Assembly: GCF_026163695.1 (NCBI RefSeq)
Contig: NZ_JAOTID010000016.1
Location: forward strand, 1-64,000
DNA: 64,000 bases
Reading direction: 5' to 3'
Origin: Shumkonia mesophila
GTDB lineage: Bacteria > Pseudomonadota > Alphaproteobacteria > Rhodospirillales > Shumkoniaceae
The notes below the pieces were generated by a model, which saw only the letters and a list, made by a program, of their open reading frames with translations, ran no database searches and was not told where the DNA came from. Positions 8,727 through 17,681 of the stretch are shown here, in pieces. Position 1 is the stretch's first letter; each line of letters starts with the position of its first letter. The translations under genes were made by a program, and so were the position numbers.

Positions 8727-9632
8727 TCAGCCCAGACACCAGGCGAGAATGCCCTTCTGGGCGTGCAGCCGGTTCTCGGCCTCGTCCCACACCACCGAAG
8801 CGGGACCGTCCATCACCTCGTCGGTCACCTCGTCGCCGCGATGGGCCGGCAGGCAGTGCATGAACAGCGCCCCCGGCTTGGCCTTGGCCATGAGGGCGGC
8901 ATCGACCCGGAAGGGCGTCAGCAGGGCGCGCCGTTCCTCCTCGCCCTTCTGGCCCATCGACACCCAGGTGTCGGTGACCACGGCATCGGCCCCGGCGGCC
9001 GCTTCCCTGGGATCGTCGAAGACCACGACGTCGGCACCCTCGGCCTTGGCCCAGGCCAGCAGCTTCGACGACGGGCGCAGCGAGGCGGGGCAGGCCAGCC
9101 GCATGGAAAAGCCGAAACGCGCGGCGGCGTGAATCCATGACGCCGCCACGTTGTTGCCGTCGCCGCACCAGGCGATGGTCTTGCCCTTGATGACCCCGCG
9201 GTGCTCCTCGAACGTCATAACGTCGGCCATGATCTGGCAGGGATGCGAGGCGTCGGTCAGGCCGTTGATCACCGGAATGGACGCGTTGGCCGACAGTTCC
9301 TCCATGCGCTTCACCGCGCTGGTGCGGATCATGATGGCGTCGGCATAGCGCGACAGCACGCGGGCGGTGTCGGCGATGGTTTCGCCGCGCCCGAGCTGGG
9401 ATTCGGCGGTGCCCAGCACCACCGCGCGGCCGCCCAGCTGCTGGACGCCGACCTCGAAGGAGACCCGGGTGCGGGTCGAGGGCTTTTCGAAGATCATGAC
9501 CAGGGTCTTGCCGGGCCACGGCGAAACGGCCTTGGCGTCCTTGCGCTTGAACGCCGCGCCCAGGTCCAGCATGTGGCGAAGCGTCTTGGTGTCGAACTGG
9601 TCGATATCGAGGAAATGCCTCGGGGCACTCAT
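8727..9632 (-). CDS. argF: Ornithine carbamoyltransferase
   Basis: A 301-residue enzyme forming citrulline from ornithine and carbamoyl phosphate in arginine synthesis. Carbamoyl-phosphate binding motif S52-T-R-T is present, as are DASHPCQ and the ornithine/catalytic Cys motif [13 protein letters not shown] 9632 is one base after the argD stop, and its ribosome-binding GGAG sits in the end of argD, so translation is coupled. An in-frame extension to 9653 is not needed. It forms an operon with argD. Confidence 0.97.
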   Translation of the reverse strand: MSAPRHFLDIDQFDTKTLRHMLDLGAAFKRKDAKAVSPWPGKTLVMIFEKPSTRTRVSFEVGVQQLGGRAVVLGTAESQLGRGETIADTARVLSRYADAIMIRTSAVKRMEELSANASIPVINGLTDASHPCQIMADVMTFEEHRGVIKGKTIAWCGDGNNVAASWIHAAARFGFSMRLACPASLRPSSKLLAWAKAEGADVVVFDDPREAAAGADAVVTDTWVSMGQKGEEERRALLTPFRVDAALMAKAKPGALFMHCLPAHRGDEVTDEVMDGPASVVWDEAENRLHAQKGILAWCLG

Positions 9633-9633
9633 G

Positions 9634-10815
9634 TCAGAACTCCGTCTTTTCAAGCTCGGCGCAGCTTTTCTCGAGGATGGCCATCGCCGCCTCGATGTGG
9701 CTGTCTTCGACGATCAGCGGCGGCACCAGGCGCACCACGTTGTCGCCGGCGCCGACTGCCAGCATGCCGTTGGCCCGCAATTGGCCGATCAGCTTGCCGT
9801 TGGGGATTTTGCATTGCAGCCCGATCAGAAGACCGACGCCGCGCACGCCCAGGAACAGCCTGGGATGGGCCGCGACGACGGCCTCGGCCCGCTTGCGCAG
9901 GCGGGCCGCCTTGGCCTCGACCGCCGGCAGGAAGCCGTCGGCCAGCATGACGTCGAGCACGGCGTTGGCGCAGGCCATGGCCAGCGGGTTGCCGCCGAAG
10001 GTGGAGCCGTGGGCCCCCGCCTTCATGGTCTTGGCGACGTGTTCCTTGGCCAGGCAGGCGCCGACCGGGAAGCCGCCGCCCAGGCCCTTGGCCACCGCCA
10101 GGACGTCGGGCTCGACGCCGGCCCATTCGTGGGCGAACAGGCGGCCGGTGCGGCCCATGCCGGTCTGCACCTCGTCCAACAGGAACAGCAGGCCGAACTC
10201 GTCGGCGACCTTGCGCAGCGCCCGCAGGAACTCGGCGTCGGCCGGCCGGACCCCGCCCTCGCCCTGCACCGGCTCGACCAGGATGGCCGCCGTTTCGCCG
10301 GTGATGGCGGCGCGCAGCTCGTTCATGTTGCCGAACGCCACCTGGTCGAAGCCGTCGGGCATCGGCGCGAAGCCGGCCATGTGCCTCTCCTGCTTGGCGG
10401 CGGCCAGCGTGGCCAGCGTGCGGCCGTGGAAGCTGCCGGCAAACGTGATCACCCGGAAGCGCTCGGGATGGCCGGTCTCGTCGTGATAGCGCCGGGCCAG
10501 CTTCAGCGTGGCCTCGACCGCCTCGGCGCCCGAGTTGCAGAAGAACACGGAATCGGCGAACGAGGCATCGACAAGGCGCTGGGCCAGCCGCTCCTGCCCG
10601 GGAATGCGATAGAGGTTCGAGCAGTGCCAGAGGGTGGCGGCCTGCTTGGTCAGCGCCTCGACCAGATGCGGATGGCAATGGCCGAGCGCCGTCACCGCGA
10701 CGCCGGCGCCGAAATCCAGGTAACGTCGGCCGGACGCGTCCACAAGGTAAACGCCTTCGCCACTGACGAAGGCGATGTCCTCGCGCGCGTAGGTCGGCAT
10801 CACCGCGGAAATCAT
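9634..10815 (-). CDS. argD: Acetylornithine/succinyldiaminopimelate aminotransferase
   Basis: A 393-residue class III PLP aminotransferase. It has the pyridoxal-phosphate phosphate loop NSGAEAVE, the Asp of [13 protein letters not shown] and the Schiff-base Lys in AKGLGGGFP (K243). It converts N-acetylglutamate semialdehyde to N-acetylornithine and may also serve lysine synthesis. Start ATG 10815 has AGGAG about 9 nt upstream. It is followed by argF with a one-base gap. A good sigma-70 type promoter lies upstream, with a terminator-like hairpin between promoter and start (described separately). Confidence 0.97.
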   Translation of the reverse strand: MISAVMPTYAREDIAFVSGEGVYLVDASGRRYLDFGAGVAVTALGHCHPHLVEALTKQAATLWHCSNLYRIPGQERLAQRLVDASFADSVFFCNSGAEAVEATLKLARRYHDETGHPERFRVITFAGSFHGRTLATLAAAKQERHMAGFAPMPDGFDQVAFGNMNELRAAITGETAAILVEPVQGEGGVRPADAEFLRALRKVADEFGLLFLLDEVQTGMGRTGRLFAHEWAGVEPDVLAVAKGLGGGFPVGACLAKEHVAKTMKAGAHGSTFGGNPLAMACANAVLDVMLADGFLPAVEAKAARLRKRAEAVVAAHPRLFLGVRGVGLLIGLQCKIPNGKLIGQLRANGMLAVGAGDNVVRLVPPLIVEDSHIEAAMAILEKSCAELEKTEF

Positions 10816-10833
10816 CGTTCGGCTCCTTAGTTG

Positions 10834-10868
10834 AAAAAAAACCAAGGGACGGCGCGGGCGCGCCGCCC
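10834..10868 (-). terminator. Intrinsic terminator-like hairpin in the argD leader
   Basis: On the minus strand a stem GGGCGGCGC / GCGCCGTCCC (one bulged base) with a 4-nt loop is followed after TTGG by eight T residues (plus-strand A-run 10834-10841). It lies between the argD promoter (10890-10918) and the argD Shine-Dalgarno. Any transcript from that promoter must cross it. It could be the terminator of the pyrE operon upstream, an attenuator for argD, or both. Confidence 0.55.
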
Positions 10869-10889
10869 CCTTCCTTGCGGGAAGGCGAG

Positions 10890-10918
10890 AGTATCGGAAT
10901 CCGCGGGCGCGCTGTCAA
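10890..10918 (-). promoter_or_regulatory. Sigma-70 type promoter for argD-argF
   Basis: On the minus strand the hexamer TTGACA (10918-10913) is separated by exactly 17 bases from GATACT (10895-10890). The expected transcription start is near 10883, about 70 nt upstream of the argD ATG. It lies in the short gap after pyrE and is the only good promoter there. Confidence 0.6.
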
Positions 10919-10954
10919 CGCGGTTGCGGCGGAATCTCGCGCCCTGGCGGCCGT

Positions 10955-11653
10955 TCAGCCGGCGGATGCGGAAGTCGGCGCCGCCGACGGGCCGGCCCCG
11001 CCGTGAACCTCCGACCAGGCGATGGGATCTGTGATGTAGGCCTCGATCTCTTTGAGCATCGCCGCGTCCATGGCGCCCCGCGCGCGCGCCACGCGCATGA
11101 GATCGTCCCAGGTGGCCAGCGAGAAAAGCTCCAGTCCGCGGGAGTCGAGGTCGCGCACCACGTAGTCGAAGATGCCGTACTTGAAGATGACGAAGGCGTA
11201 TTTCACCTCGGCGCCGCCCCGCCTCAGGCCGTCGCAGAACAGCGCCTTGGTGCGCCCGTCGGTGGTCAGATCCTCGACCAGCAGCACCCGTTTGGCCCCT
11301 TCCAGCGCGCCCTCGATCTGGGCCTTGGGCCCATAGCCCTTGGCCTGCTTCCTGACGATGACCAGCGGCAGGTTCAGGCGGTCGGCGACCATGGCGGCGA
11401 ACGGGATGCCGGCCACCTCGCCGCCGGCGATGACGTCGAAGGCGGCGTAGCCGACGGTATCGAGGATCTTCCTTACCGCCAGGTCGATCAGTTTGTTGCG
11501 GGCCAGCGGAAACGAGATCAGGCGCTTGACGTTGACGAAGACCGGGCTGGCCCAGCCCGACGAAAAGAAGAACGGCTCCTGCGGGCGGAACAGCACGCAG
11601 CCGGTGTCGAGCAGGATCTGAGCGGTGGTTTCCGCGAGGTCGGAATCGGTCAT
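10955..11653 (-). CDS. pyrE: Orotate phosphoribosyltransferase-like protein
   Basis: A 232-residue type I phosphoribosyltransferase. The PRPP-binding motif is VLLVEDLTTDGRTK, and the N-terminal region has FFFSSGWASPVFVN, typical of the orotate enzyme branch. It would make OMP from orotate and PRPP. The Ala/Ser-rich C-terminal tail is extra. Its ATG overlaps the stop of the upstream M20 amidohydrolase gene (ATGA), so the two are translationally coupled. A specialised salvage role rather than the housekeeping pyrE is possible because of that neighbour. Confidence 0.85.
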   Translation of the reverse strand: MTDSDLAETTAQILLDTGCVLFRPQEPFFFSSGWASPVFVNVKRLISFPLARNKLIDLAVRKILDTVGYAAFDVIAGGEVAGIPFAAMVADRLNLPLVIVRKQAKGYGPKAQIEGALEGAKRVLLVEDLTTDGRTKALFCDGLRRGGAEVKYAFVIFKYGIFDYVVRDLDSRGLELFSLATWDDLMRVARARGAMDAAMLKEIEAYITDPIAWSEVHGGAGPSAAPTSASAG

Positions 11654-12945
11654 GGCAACGCCTCCGGGGCGGTCAGCATGGCCCTGTATAGAGCCTCCGC
11701 CCCCAGAAAGAAATCGTCGTACGCCATCGCCTCATGCGGATTGTGCGAGCCGTGCTCGTTGCGCACGAAGATCATGGCGGTGGGGATGCCGGCGTTGGCG
11801 AAGACGGCGGCGTCGTGGCCGGCCCCCGAGGGCAGGCGCTCGTAAGGGATGGCCGCCTTGCCGCAGACCACGGCCAGGTGGTCGACCAGCGCCGGATGGG
11901 TGCGGGCCGGCGCGGTCGGCAGCGCCTGGCCCAGTTCGAACGAGACGCCGCGCGAGCGCCCGACGTTGAGCATTTCCTCGGCAACAATGCCGCCGAAGAA
12001 GCGCAGCATGTCGGGCGACTGGCTTCTGTATTCCAGGCTGAAATGGATCTCGCCGGGCACCCGGCTCATGGCGTGCTCGGCCGGGTCGGTGCCGACGATG
12101 CCCATGGTGATGACCAGGTCCTCGCCCTGTTCCAGAAGGCTGACCCAATGCTGGTCCAGGCGCTCGACCAGGTCGGCGAAGGCGAACACGGCGTCGTGGC
12201 GCAGCCAGCGGGGCACGGCGCCGGCGTGCGCCGCCTCGCCCCGGCAGATCACGGCGGGATGGCGGATGTTGCCACGGATGCCGGTGACCAGGCCTACCGG
12301 CACGGCGCGGGCCACCATCACCGGCCCCTGCTCGATGTGCAGCTCGAAGAAGCAGGCGAGATCGGCGGGCGCGATCATCGCCGTCCCGGCGGCGACGGCC
12401 TCGACGTCGGCGCCGGCGGCGGCCATGTAGTCGCGGAGCGGCCGGCCGCTGTCGCGGTGCTTGAGGCCGAGGTCCTTGGGATCGAGCGCCCCGAACAGCG
12501 CGCTGGAGCCCATATAGGCGCGGCCGAACCAGGCGCTCTCCTCGCCGCGCAGGATGAACAGTTTGAGCGGCCGGCGGGGCGCGACTCCCTCGCGCTTGGC
12601 GCGCATCAGCGCCATCAGCCCGGCGACGACCCCGGCGGCGCCGTCGTAGTTGCCACCGCGCGGCACCGAATCGAGATGCGAGCCGCAGGCCACGGCGGGC
12701 GCCCCCGCCTCGGTTCCGGGCAACGTGATCGTCATGTTGGCGGCGGCGTCGGTCGCCACCTCCAGGCCGCAGGCAAGGGCTGTCTCGGCCACCGTCTTCA
12801 TGGCCAGCGTCTCGCCCTCGCCATAGCTTTCGCGGGTGATGCCGACGCCGTCGGCCGATTGGGTGGCCAGCTTCTCGAAGAGCGCCACCGCCTCCGCCTT
12901 CAGATCGGCCGGCAGCGACGCCGTGGATGCGAGCGCGGAAGCCAT
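11650..12945 (-). CDS. M20-family amidohydrolase (allantoate / N-carbamoyl-amino-acid hydrolase type)
   Basis: A 431-residue Zn-dependent amidohydrolase. Metal-ligand motifs are GSHLDSVPRGGNYDG, RGEESAWFG, ELHIEQGP and the C-terminal GAGHDA and HGSHNPHEA. The family includes allantoate amidohydrolase, beta-ureidopropionase and N-carbamoyl-L-amino-acid hydrolase. The exact substrate cannot be read from the sequence, but coupling to an orotate phosphoribosyltransferase favours pyrimidine or purine breakdown and salvage. I chose ATG 12945 with GGAAGG upstream; the in-frame extension to 13005 adds a basic, non-family stretch. Confidence 0.85.
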   Translation of the reverse strand: MASALASTASLPADLKAEAVALFEKLATQSADGVGITRESYGEGETLAMKTVAETALACGLEVATDAAANMTITLPGTEAGAPAVACGSHLDSVPRGGNYDGAAGVVAGLMALMRAKREGVAPRRPLKLFILRGEESAWFGRAYMGSSALFGALDPKDLGLKHRDSGRPLRDYMAAAGADVEAVAAGTAMIAPADLACFFELHIEQGPVMVARAVPVGLVTGIRGNIRHPAVICRGEAAHAGAVPRWLRHDAVFAFADLVERLDQHWVSLLEQGEDLVITMGIVGTDPAEHAMSRVPGEIHFSLEYRSQSPDMLRFFGGIVAEEMLNVGRSRGVSFELGQALPTAPARTHPALVDHLAVVCGKAAIPYERLPSGAGHDAAVFANAGIPTAMIFVRNEHGSHNPHEAMAYDDFFLGAEALYRAMLTAPEALP

Positions 12946-13102
12946 GTGGACCTTCCCTTCCCATTTCGCGCCGCTTCCCCGCAGCGCGAAAAAAGAGCGG
13001 ACCATACTCCCCGCCCGGCCGCGTGTTAAGCCCTCAATTCAAAACCGCGAGCCGCGACCTCATTTCTCGCGCCATGCCCCGGCGTTGTTCCGTCCGCTCC
13101 GG

Positions 13103-13172
13103 ATGGCCCGGGCGCAGCCGGGCCATGACGGGCGAGGGGCATTGGCCGGCCCCCTGGGCCGGGCCATGACGG
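13103..13172. repeat. REP-like palindrome pair in an intergenic region
   Basis: A perfect 9-bp inverted repeat (ATGGCCCGG ... CCGGGCCAT, 13103-13126) is followed at once by a second, imperfect GC-rich palindrome at about 13143-13172. Both units end in the same string GGGCCATGACGG. It lies in the 238-bp gap between the amidohydrolase start and the ABC permease stop, both on the minus strand. This is the usual position and form of extragenic palindromes; it could also help end transcription. Confidence 0.55.
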
Positions 13173-13183
13173 TTGAACGCGAT

Positions 13184-13969
13184 TCACGCCTTCAGCTTGT
13201 AGCCCGTCGCGAACATCCGGTAGCAGATCCACCACAGCACCGCGTCGGTGGCCGCCATCACCGCCACGCCGAGCCCCGGCGTCACGTCGGAATAGCCGAG
13301 GAAGCCATAGCGGAAGCCGTCGATGGCGTAGAAGAAGGGATTGAGGTGGGCGATGGTCTGGAACAAGGGCGGCAGGCGCTCCAGCGAATAGAAGGTGCCC
13401 GACAGGAAGGACAGCGGCGTTACCACGAAGTTGGTGACGGCGGCGATGTGGTCGAACTTGTCCGACCAGATGCCGCCGATGCAGCCCAGAAGCGACAGCA
13501 TGAGCGACGCCGCCACCGCGTGGAACGCGATGTAGCCGACGTGCTCGAAGTGCATCGGCACCACGAAGACCATCGAGGCGCCGACCACGGCGCCGACCAC
13601 GATGCCGCGCGTCGCCCCGCCCATGGCGATGCCGAAGGTAAGTTCATGGGCGTTGAGCGGCGGCATCAGGGTATCGACGATGTTGCCCTGGACCTTGGAG
13701 ATGACGATGGAGGACGACGTGTTGGCGAAGGCGTTCTGAAGGATCGCCATCATGATCAGCCCGGGGACCAGGAATTCCATGAACGACACCCCGTGCACCG
13801 CCGGCCGGCCCTGGCCCAAGGCCAGGGCGAAGACGGCAAGAAAGAGCAGCGTCGTCACCACCGGGGCGATAAGGGTTTGGGTATAGACCTTGATGAAGCG
13901 CCGGACCTCGCGGGCGTAGAGCGTCCACAGGCCGATCCAGTTGGCGTCTTTCATCGAGCGTACGAGCAT
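13184..13969 (-). CDS. ABC-2 type transporter permease
   Basis: A 261-residue membrane protein with six hydrophobic segments, of the YadH/NodJ type. The ABC-2 signature is visible around LVPGLIMMAILQNAFANTSSSI and in NFVVTPLSFLSGTFYSLERLP. Such permeases pair with a separate ATPase to export polysaccharides, lipids or drugs. No ATPase gene is next to it: the upstream neighbour is the divergent recX. The start ATG 13969 has AAAGGGAT upstream; a longer frame exists but would overlap recX. The substrate is unknown. Confidence 0.88.
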   Translation of the reverse strand: MLVRSMKDANWIGLWTLYAREVRRFIKVYTQTLIAPVVTTLLFLAVFALALGQGRPAVHGVSFMEFLVPGLIMMAILQNAFANTSSSIVISKVQGNIVDTLMPPLNAHELTFGIAMGGATRGIVVGAVVGASMVFVVPMHFEHVGYIAFHAVAASLMLSLLGCIGGIWSDKFDHIAAVTNFVVTPLSFLSGTFYSLERLPPLFQTIAHLNPFFYAIDGFRYGFLGYSDVTPGLGVAVMAATDAVLWWICYRMFATGYKLKA

Positions 13970-14054
13970 GGGCGATCCCTTTCCGGCAGGGTCCCTATAT
14001 AGGCTGGCCGGTCCGGGCCCGCAAAAAAATTGCGGCGGGCCGAGGGGGGATGCG

Positions 14055-14654
14055 ATGATGGCGGCCATGAGCGAAAAGGAAGCCGAGACCCCGGGCAAAC
14101 GGACACGCCCCGGCCCCCGCAAGGTGACGCCGAAGTACCTGGAGAACGCCGCCCTTTTCTATCTCCAGCGCTTCGCCACCTCGGCTGCGAACCTGCGCCG
14201 CGTGCTGATGCGCAAGGTGGAGCGCTCGGCCCGCTTCCATGGCACCGACCCGGCCGAGGGCGCCCAATGGGTGGACGCCCTGATCGCCCGCTTCGTCGCC
14301 TCCCAGTTGCTCGACGACGCGCTCTATGCCGAAAGCCGGGCCCAGAGCCTGCGCCGGCGCGGCGCCTCGGGGCGCACCATCGCCCTTTCACTGCGCCAGA
14401 AGGGGGTGGAGGGCGAAATCATCGACACCGCCATGGCCGCCGCCGACGAGGCCGAGGAGAAGCCGGAACTCGCCGCCGCCGCCCGGCTGGCCCGCAAGCG
14501 CCGTCTCGGCCCCTGGCGCGCGGCCGAAGGGCGCCGCGAGGCCCGCGAGCGCGACCTCGCCGCCCTGGCCCGGGCCGGCTTCTCTTACGACGTGGCGCTG
14601 GCCGTCATCGACGCGGAAGGGCCGGCGGACCTGGAGGGCGAGGGGTCCCTTTAG
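14055..14654 (+). CDS. recX: Regulatory protein RecX
   Basis: A 199-residue all-helical, highly basic and acidic protein. The RecX pattern of three-helix repeats is visible: YLQRFATSAANLRRVLMRKV, FVASQLLDDALYAESRAQSLRRRGASGRTI and LRQKGVEGEIIDTAM. RecX binds RecA filaments and limits recombination. GGGGGG lies five bases before ATG 14055; ATG 14058 or 14067 are also possible. It is divergent from the ABC permease. recA is not in the window. Confidence 0.85.
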   Translation: MMAAMSEKEAETPGKRTRPGPRKVTPKYLENAALFYLQRFATSAANLRRVLMRKVERSARFHGTDPAEGAQWVDALIARFVASQLLDDALYAESRAQSLRRRGASGRTIALSLRQKGVEGEIIDTAMAAADEAEEKPELAAAARLARKRRLGPWRAAEGRREARERDLAALARAGFSYDVALAVIDAEGPADLEGEGSL

Positions 14655-14697
14655 GGGGCAAAGGCCAATTCCGCTGACGGCTTCGGCGGAAGCCGCC

Positions 14698-15219
14698 CTA
14701 TGCCGGCGTCATCCGCCGCAGGGTGTCGTCCTTCAGCACGAAGTGATGGTAGAGCGCCATGAGCCCGTGGAGGCCGGCCAAGACGAGAAGCACGGTCCCG
14801 CCGTTGCTGTGGAGTTCCGCGACGAGGCCCGGAGGTTGCGGGACCGGCGCCGTGAGGGCCGGCAGGGTGACCCCCCACAGGGTGACCGGGACGCCGAGTG
14901 CCGAGGCCGCGTACCATCCCGAAAGCGGCATGGCGATGAGAAACGCATAGAGCGTGGCATGGCCGACCTTGGCGGCGAGCCGCAACAGGGGCGCATCGTG
15001 AGGTTCGGGCGGGGGCGCGCCGCCAACCAGGCGGGCGACGAGTCGCGGCACCAAGAGGACCAGCACGGCGAGGCCGAATGCGAAGTGCCATATAGGCGGG
15101 TTTTCCCGAATGTGGCGCCCGCCTTCGCCGAGGAACCAGGCGACCACCACGCAGAGCGCCGTGAGCCAATGCAGGACGATCAGGGTGTTCGTATAGCGCT
15201 GGATTCCGAGCTTCGCCAT
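14698..15219 (-). CDS. Cytochrome b561 family protein
   Basis: A 173-residue four-helix membrane cytochrome. Haem-ligand His candidates are in NTLIVLHWLTAL, in PPIWHFAFGLAVL, in KVGHATLYAFLI and in LAGLHGLMALYHHF. Members pass electrons from quinol to periplasmic partners or superoxide. GGAGG is 6-7 nt before the ATG. It is preceded upstream by the MscS gene on the same strand, with 75 bp between. No cognate periplasmic partner gene is adjacent. Confidence 0.88.
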   Translation of the reverse strand: MAKLGIQRYTNTLIVLHWLTALCVVVAWFLGEGGRHIRENPPIWHFAFGLAVLVLLVPRLVARLVGGAPPPEPHDAPLLRLAAKVGHATLYAFLIAMPLSGWYAASALGVPVTLWGVTLPALTAPVPQPPGLVAELHSNGGTVLLVLAGLHGLMALYHHFVLKDDTLRRMTPA

Positions 15220-15294
15220 GTGTCCTCCTTGCTTCCCATATCCCCCTTGCGGATATACAGGGCCAGGCTGACGCCAGCCTGAAGGCGACCCGCG

Positions 15295-17604
15295 CTACTT
15301 GAACTCCTCCGCCGTCGGGTCCGTGGGGGGCGTGTCGGGCTTTTCGGTCTCCGCCTCGACGGCGGCGGGGGCGGGCGGCGCGGCCGGTGGAGTGTCGTCC
15401 TGCGTCTGGACGAAGACGGGCGGCGCCTTGCCCTGCTTGTCGACGCCGAAATAGACGGTCTGGTGCGGGAAGGGGATTTCGATGCCCAGCTCGTCGAAGC
15501 GGTTCTTCATGCGCCGGTTGAACTCGCGGCCCACCGTCCACTGCTTGAGCGGCACGGTCTTGAAGCGGCACTTGATGGTCACCGCCGAATCGCCCAGCGC
15601 GTCGACGCCCAGCATCTCCAGCGGCTCGATGATCAAAGGCCCAAAGGTGGGATCGGCCGTCATCTCGGCGCCCAGCTGCTTTAAGACCTCCATCACCTCG
15701 TCGACGCTTTCGCGATAGGCGACGCCGGCCTCGATCACCGCCATCGAGAAGCCCTTGGTCATGTTGCTGACGGTGTCGACGGTGCTGAACGGGATGGTGT
15801 GCACCGTGCCGTCGAGGCCGCGCAGGCGGAGCGAACGGATGGAAATCTGCTCGACCACGCCCGAGATGCCGGCGGCGGTCACCACGTCGCCGGCCGCCAG
15901 CGAGTCCTCGACCAGGATGAAGACGCCGTTGATCACATCCTGCACCAGCTTCTGCGACCCGAAGCCGACGGCCAGGCCGATGACCCCGGCGCCGGCCAGC
16001 AGCGGCCCGATGTTGACGCCCAGTTCGGAGAGCACGATCAGCGTCACCATGACCAGCAGGAACACCATCACCGTGGTGCGCAGCAGCGGCAGCAGCGTGC
16101 GGGCCCGGGCGCTGCGCTGGAGCACCGCGCCGTCGGGGCCGGTCTGGGTGAGATAGCGCTCGATCGACGAGCTTACCGCCTCCCACAGGACCAGCGCGAA
16201 GACCAGGACGAGGCCGATGGAGAAGGCGCCGCCGGTGACCCGCCGGCCGGATGGCGAGTCGAGCCAGCCCAGGGTGTCGAGCCCCCAGGCCTGCAGCAGG
16301 GCCAGGCCGGCGACGATATAGAGGATGGCGCGCAGCACCAGGTGGATGGCCGGCACGTAGCGGTTGACGCGGGCCTCCAGCAGGGGGAAGCGGTGCTTCA
16401 CGTCGTCGCCGACCGCGAAGCCGCGCTCGATGCCGCGCCGGAGCGCCATCGCCAGGGCCTTGGCGGCAACCAGGATGAGGGCGGAGGCCACGGTGGCGCG
16501 GAAGAGGTATTCGAAGCCGCCCTCGATGGCCAGCGCCCACACCGCGAAGACGCCGATGACGTAGACGATGGCCAGCACGTGCCAGACGTCGGCCAGGCGG
16601 CGGCGCAGGCGGTAGGCGGCGGTCAGCGGCTGGCCGACGACCGGGCGGCCGCGGATGCGCTCGGCGACGGCGCCGCGGTTCTGCAACAGGAAAACGACGA
16701 CCATGGCGGCGATCAGCAGGCCAACCACCCGGAGCAGCCCGGCGTGCGCGGCCAAGGGCAGGCCGAACAGCAGCGCCGCCTCGGCGGCGTAATAGCCGAC
16801 CACCCCGGTGGCGATCAGGCGGCGCGACCAGATGAACAGATAGGTCGCCGTCTCCGGCCCCATCGACAGCAGCCGGAGCGACGGCCCCGGCGGCACCAGG
16901 AGCATGCGCACGAGGACGGTCAGCACCCGGATCAGCACGTAGGCGGAAAGGAAGGTGACGACCATCACCTGGGTCTGGCGGGCCGGGTTGAGCAACGGCA
17001 GCAGCGCGTAGGCGGCAACCGCGAAGGCGGCGATGGGCACGACCTCCATGACGGTGCGGACCAGCAGCAGCGGCAGGCGGACCACCAAGTTCGCCGCCTC
17101 GCGGCCGTCCACCCCCCGGCGCGGCCGGGTCAAGAGGGCGACGGCAAGGCGCTCGGCCAGCCAGCCGACGGCGATCACCGCGGCCAGCTTGAGGAGCGCG
17201 AACAGCCACAGCGAACGGATGGCCGGGTCGCTGACCTGGCGCTCGAACCAGGCGGACAGCAACGGCAGGTTGCTCAGCCGGTTGGCGAGCGCCACCACCT
17301 GGCGGCTGATCTCGCCGGCCGTGGCCGACAGCGTGGACACCAGGCGGGGCCCCAGGGTTTCGACCTCGTCCGGCGGCGCTTCCCGGGCCACCTCGATCAG
17401 CGCCCGGATCTGGGTCAGCAGTTCCTCGCGCTTGGCGTCGTCCTTGATCGCCGCCGCCAGCGCCTCCAGGTCCTCGACGGTCACCGGGGCCGGCGCCGCC
17501 GGCTCGGCGGCCAGCGCGCCCGGCGCCGCCACCGCCAGCCACATGGTCAGCGCCGCCACGGCGCCCGCCACGATCCCCAACAGCCGGCGTCTCGGTTGTC
17601 TCAT
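15295..17604 (-). CDS. Large mechanosensitive channel of the MscS family
   Basis: A 769-residue MscS-like channel. A signal peptide (to about residue 32) is followed by a periplasmic helical region, about ten hydrophobic helices, the pore helix AGAGVIGLAVGFGSQKLVQDV with the family Gly/Ala packing, and the beta/alpha C-domain. A Pro/Ala-rich tail ends the protein. Such channels open under hypo-osmotic shock. The size matches the YbiO/YnaI-type long subfamily rather than the 280-residue MscS. ATG 17604 is preferred because GAGG lies 6 nt upstream; ATG 17610 is alternative. It follows the ZntB-like gene on the same strand. Confidence 0.9.
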   Translation of the reverse strand: MRQPRRRLLGIVAGAVAALTMWLAVAAPGALAAEPAAPAPVTVEDLEALAAAIKDDAKREELLTQIRALIEVAREAPPDEVETLGPRLVSTLSATAGEISRQVVALANRLSNLPLLSAWFERQVSDPAIRSLWLFALLKLAAVIAVGWLAERLAVALLTRPRRGVDGREAANLVVRLPLLLVRTVMEVVPIAAFAVAAYALLPLLNPARQTQVMVVTFLSAYVLIRVLTVLVRMLLVPPGPSLRLLSMGPETATYLFIWSRRLIATGVVGYYAAEAALLFGLPLAAHAGLLRVVGLLIAAMVVVFLLQNRGAVAERIRGRPVVGQPLTAAYRLRRRLADVWHVLAIVYVIGVFAVWALAIEGGFEYLFRATVASALILVAAKALAMALRRGIERGFAVGDDVKHRFPLLEARVNRYVPAIHLVLRAILYIVAGLALLQAWGLDTLGWLDSPSGRRVTGGAFSIGLVLVFALVLWEAVSSSIERYLTQTGPDGAVLQRSARARTLLPLLRTTVMVFLLVMVTLIVLSELGVNIGPLLAGAGVIGLAVGFGSQKLVQDVINGVFILVEDSLAAGDVVTAAGISGVVEQISIRSLRLRGLDGTVHTIPFSTVDTVSNMTKGFSMAVIEAGVAYRESVDEVMEVLKQLGAEMTADPTFGPLIIEPLEMLGVDALGDSAVTIKCRFKTVPLKQWTVGREFNRRMKNRFDELGIEIPFPHQTVYFGVDKQGKAPPVFVQTQDDTPPAAPPAPAAVEAETEKPDTPPTDPTAEEFK

Positions 17605-17681
17605 GGTCATCCTCGCAAGTCTGGCGCGTCATCAGCGTACCGACAAACGGCCAATCTGTCACATCGTTCCACAGTCGGGAG

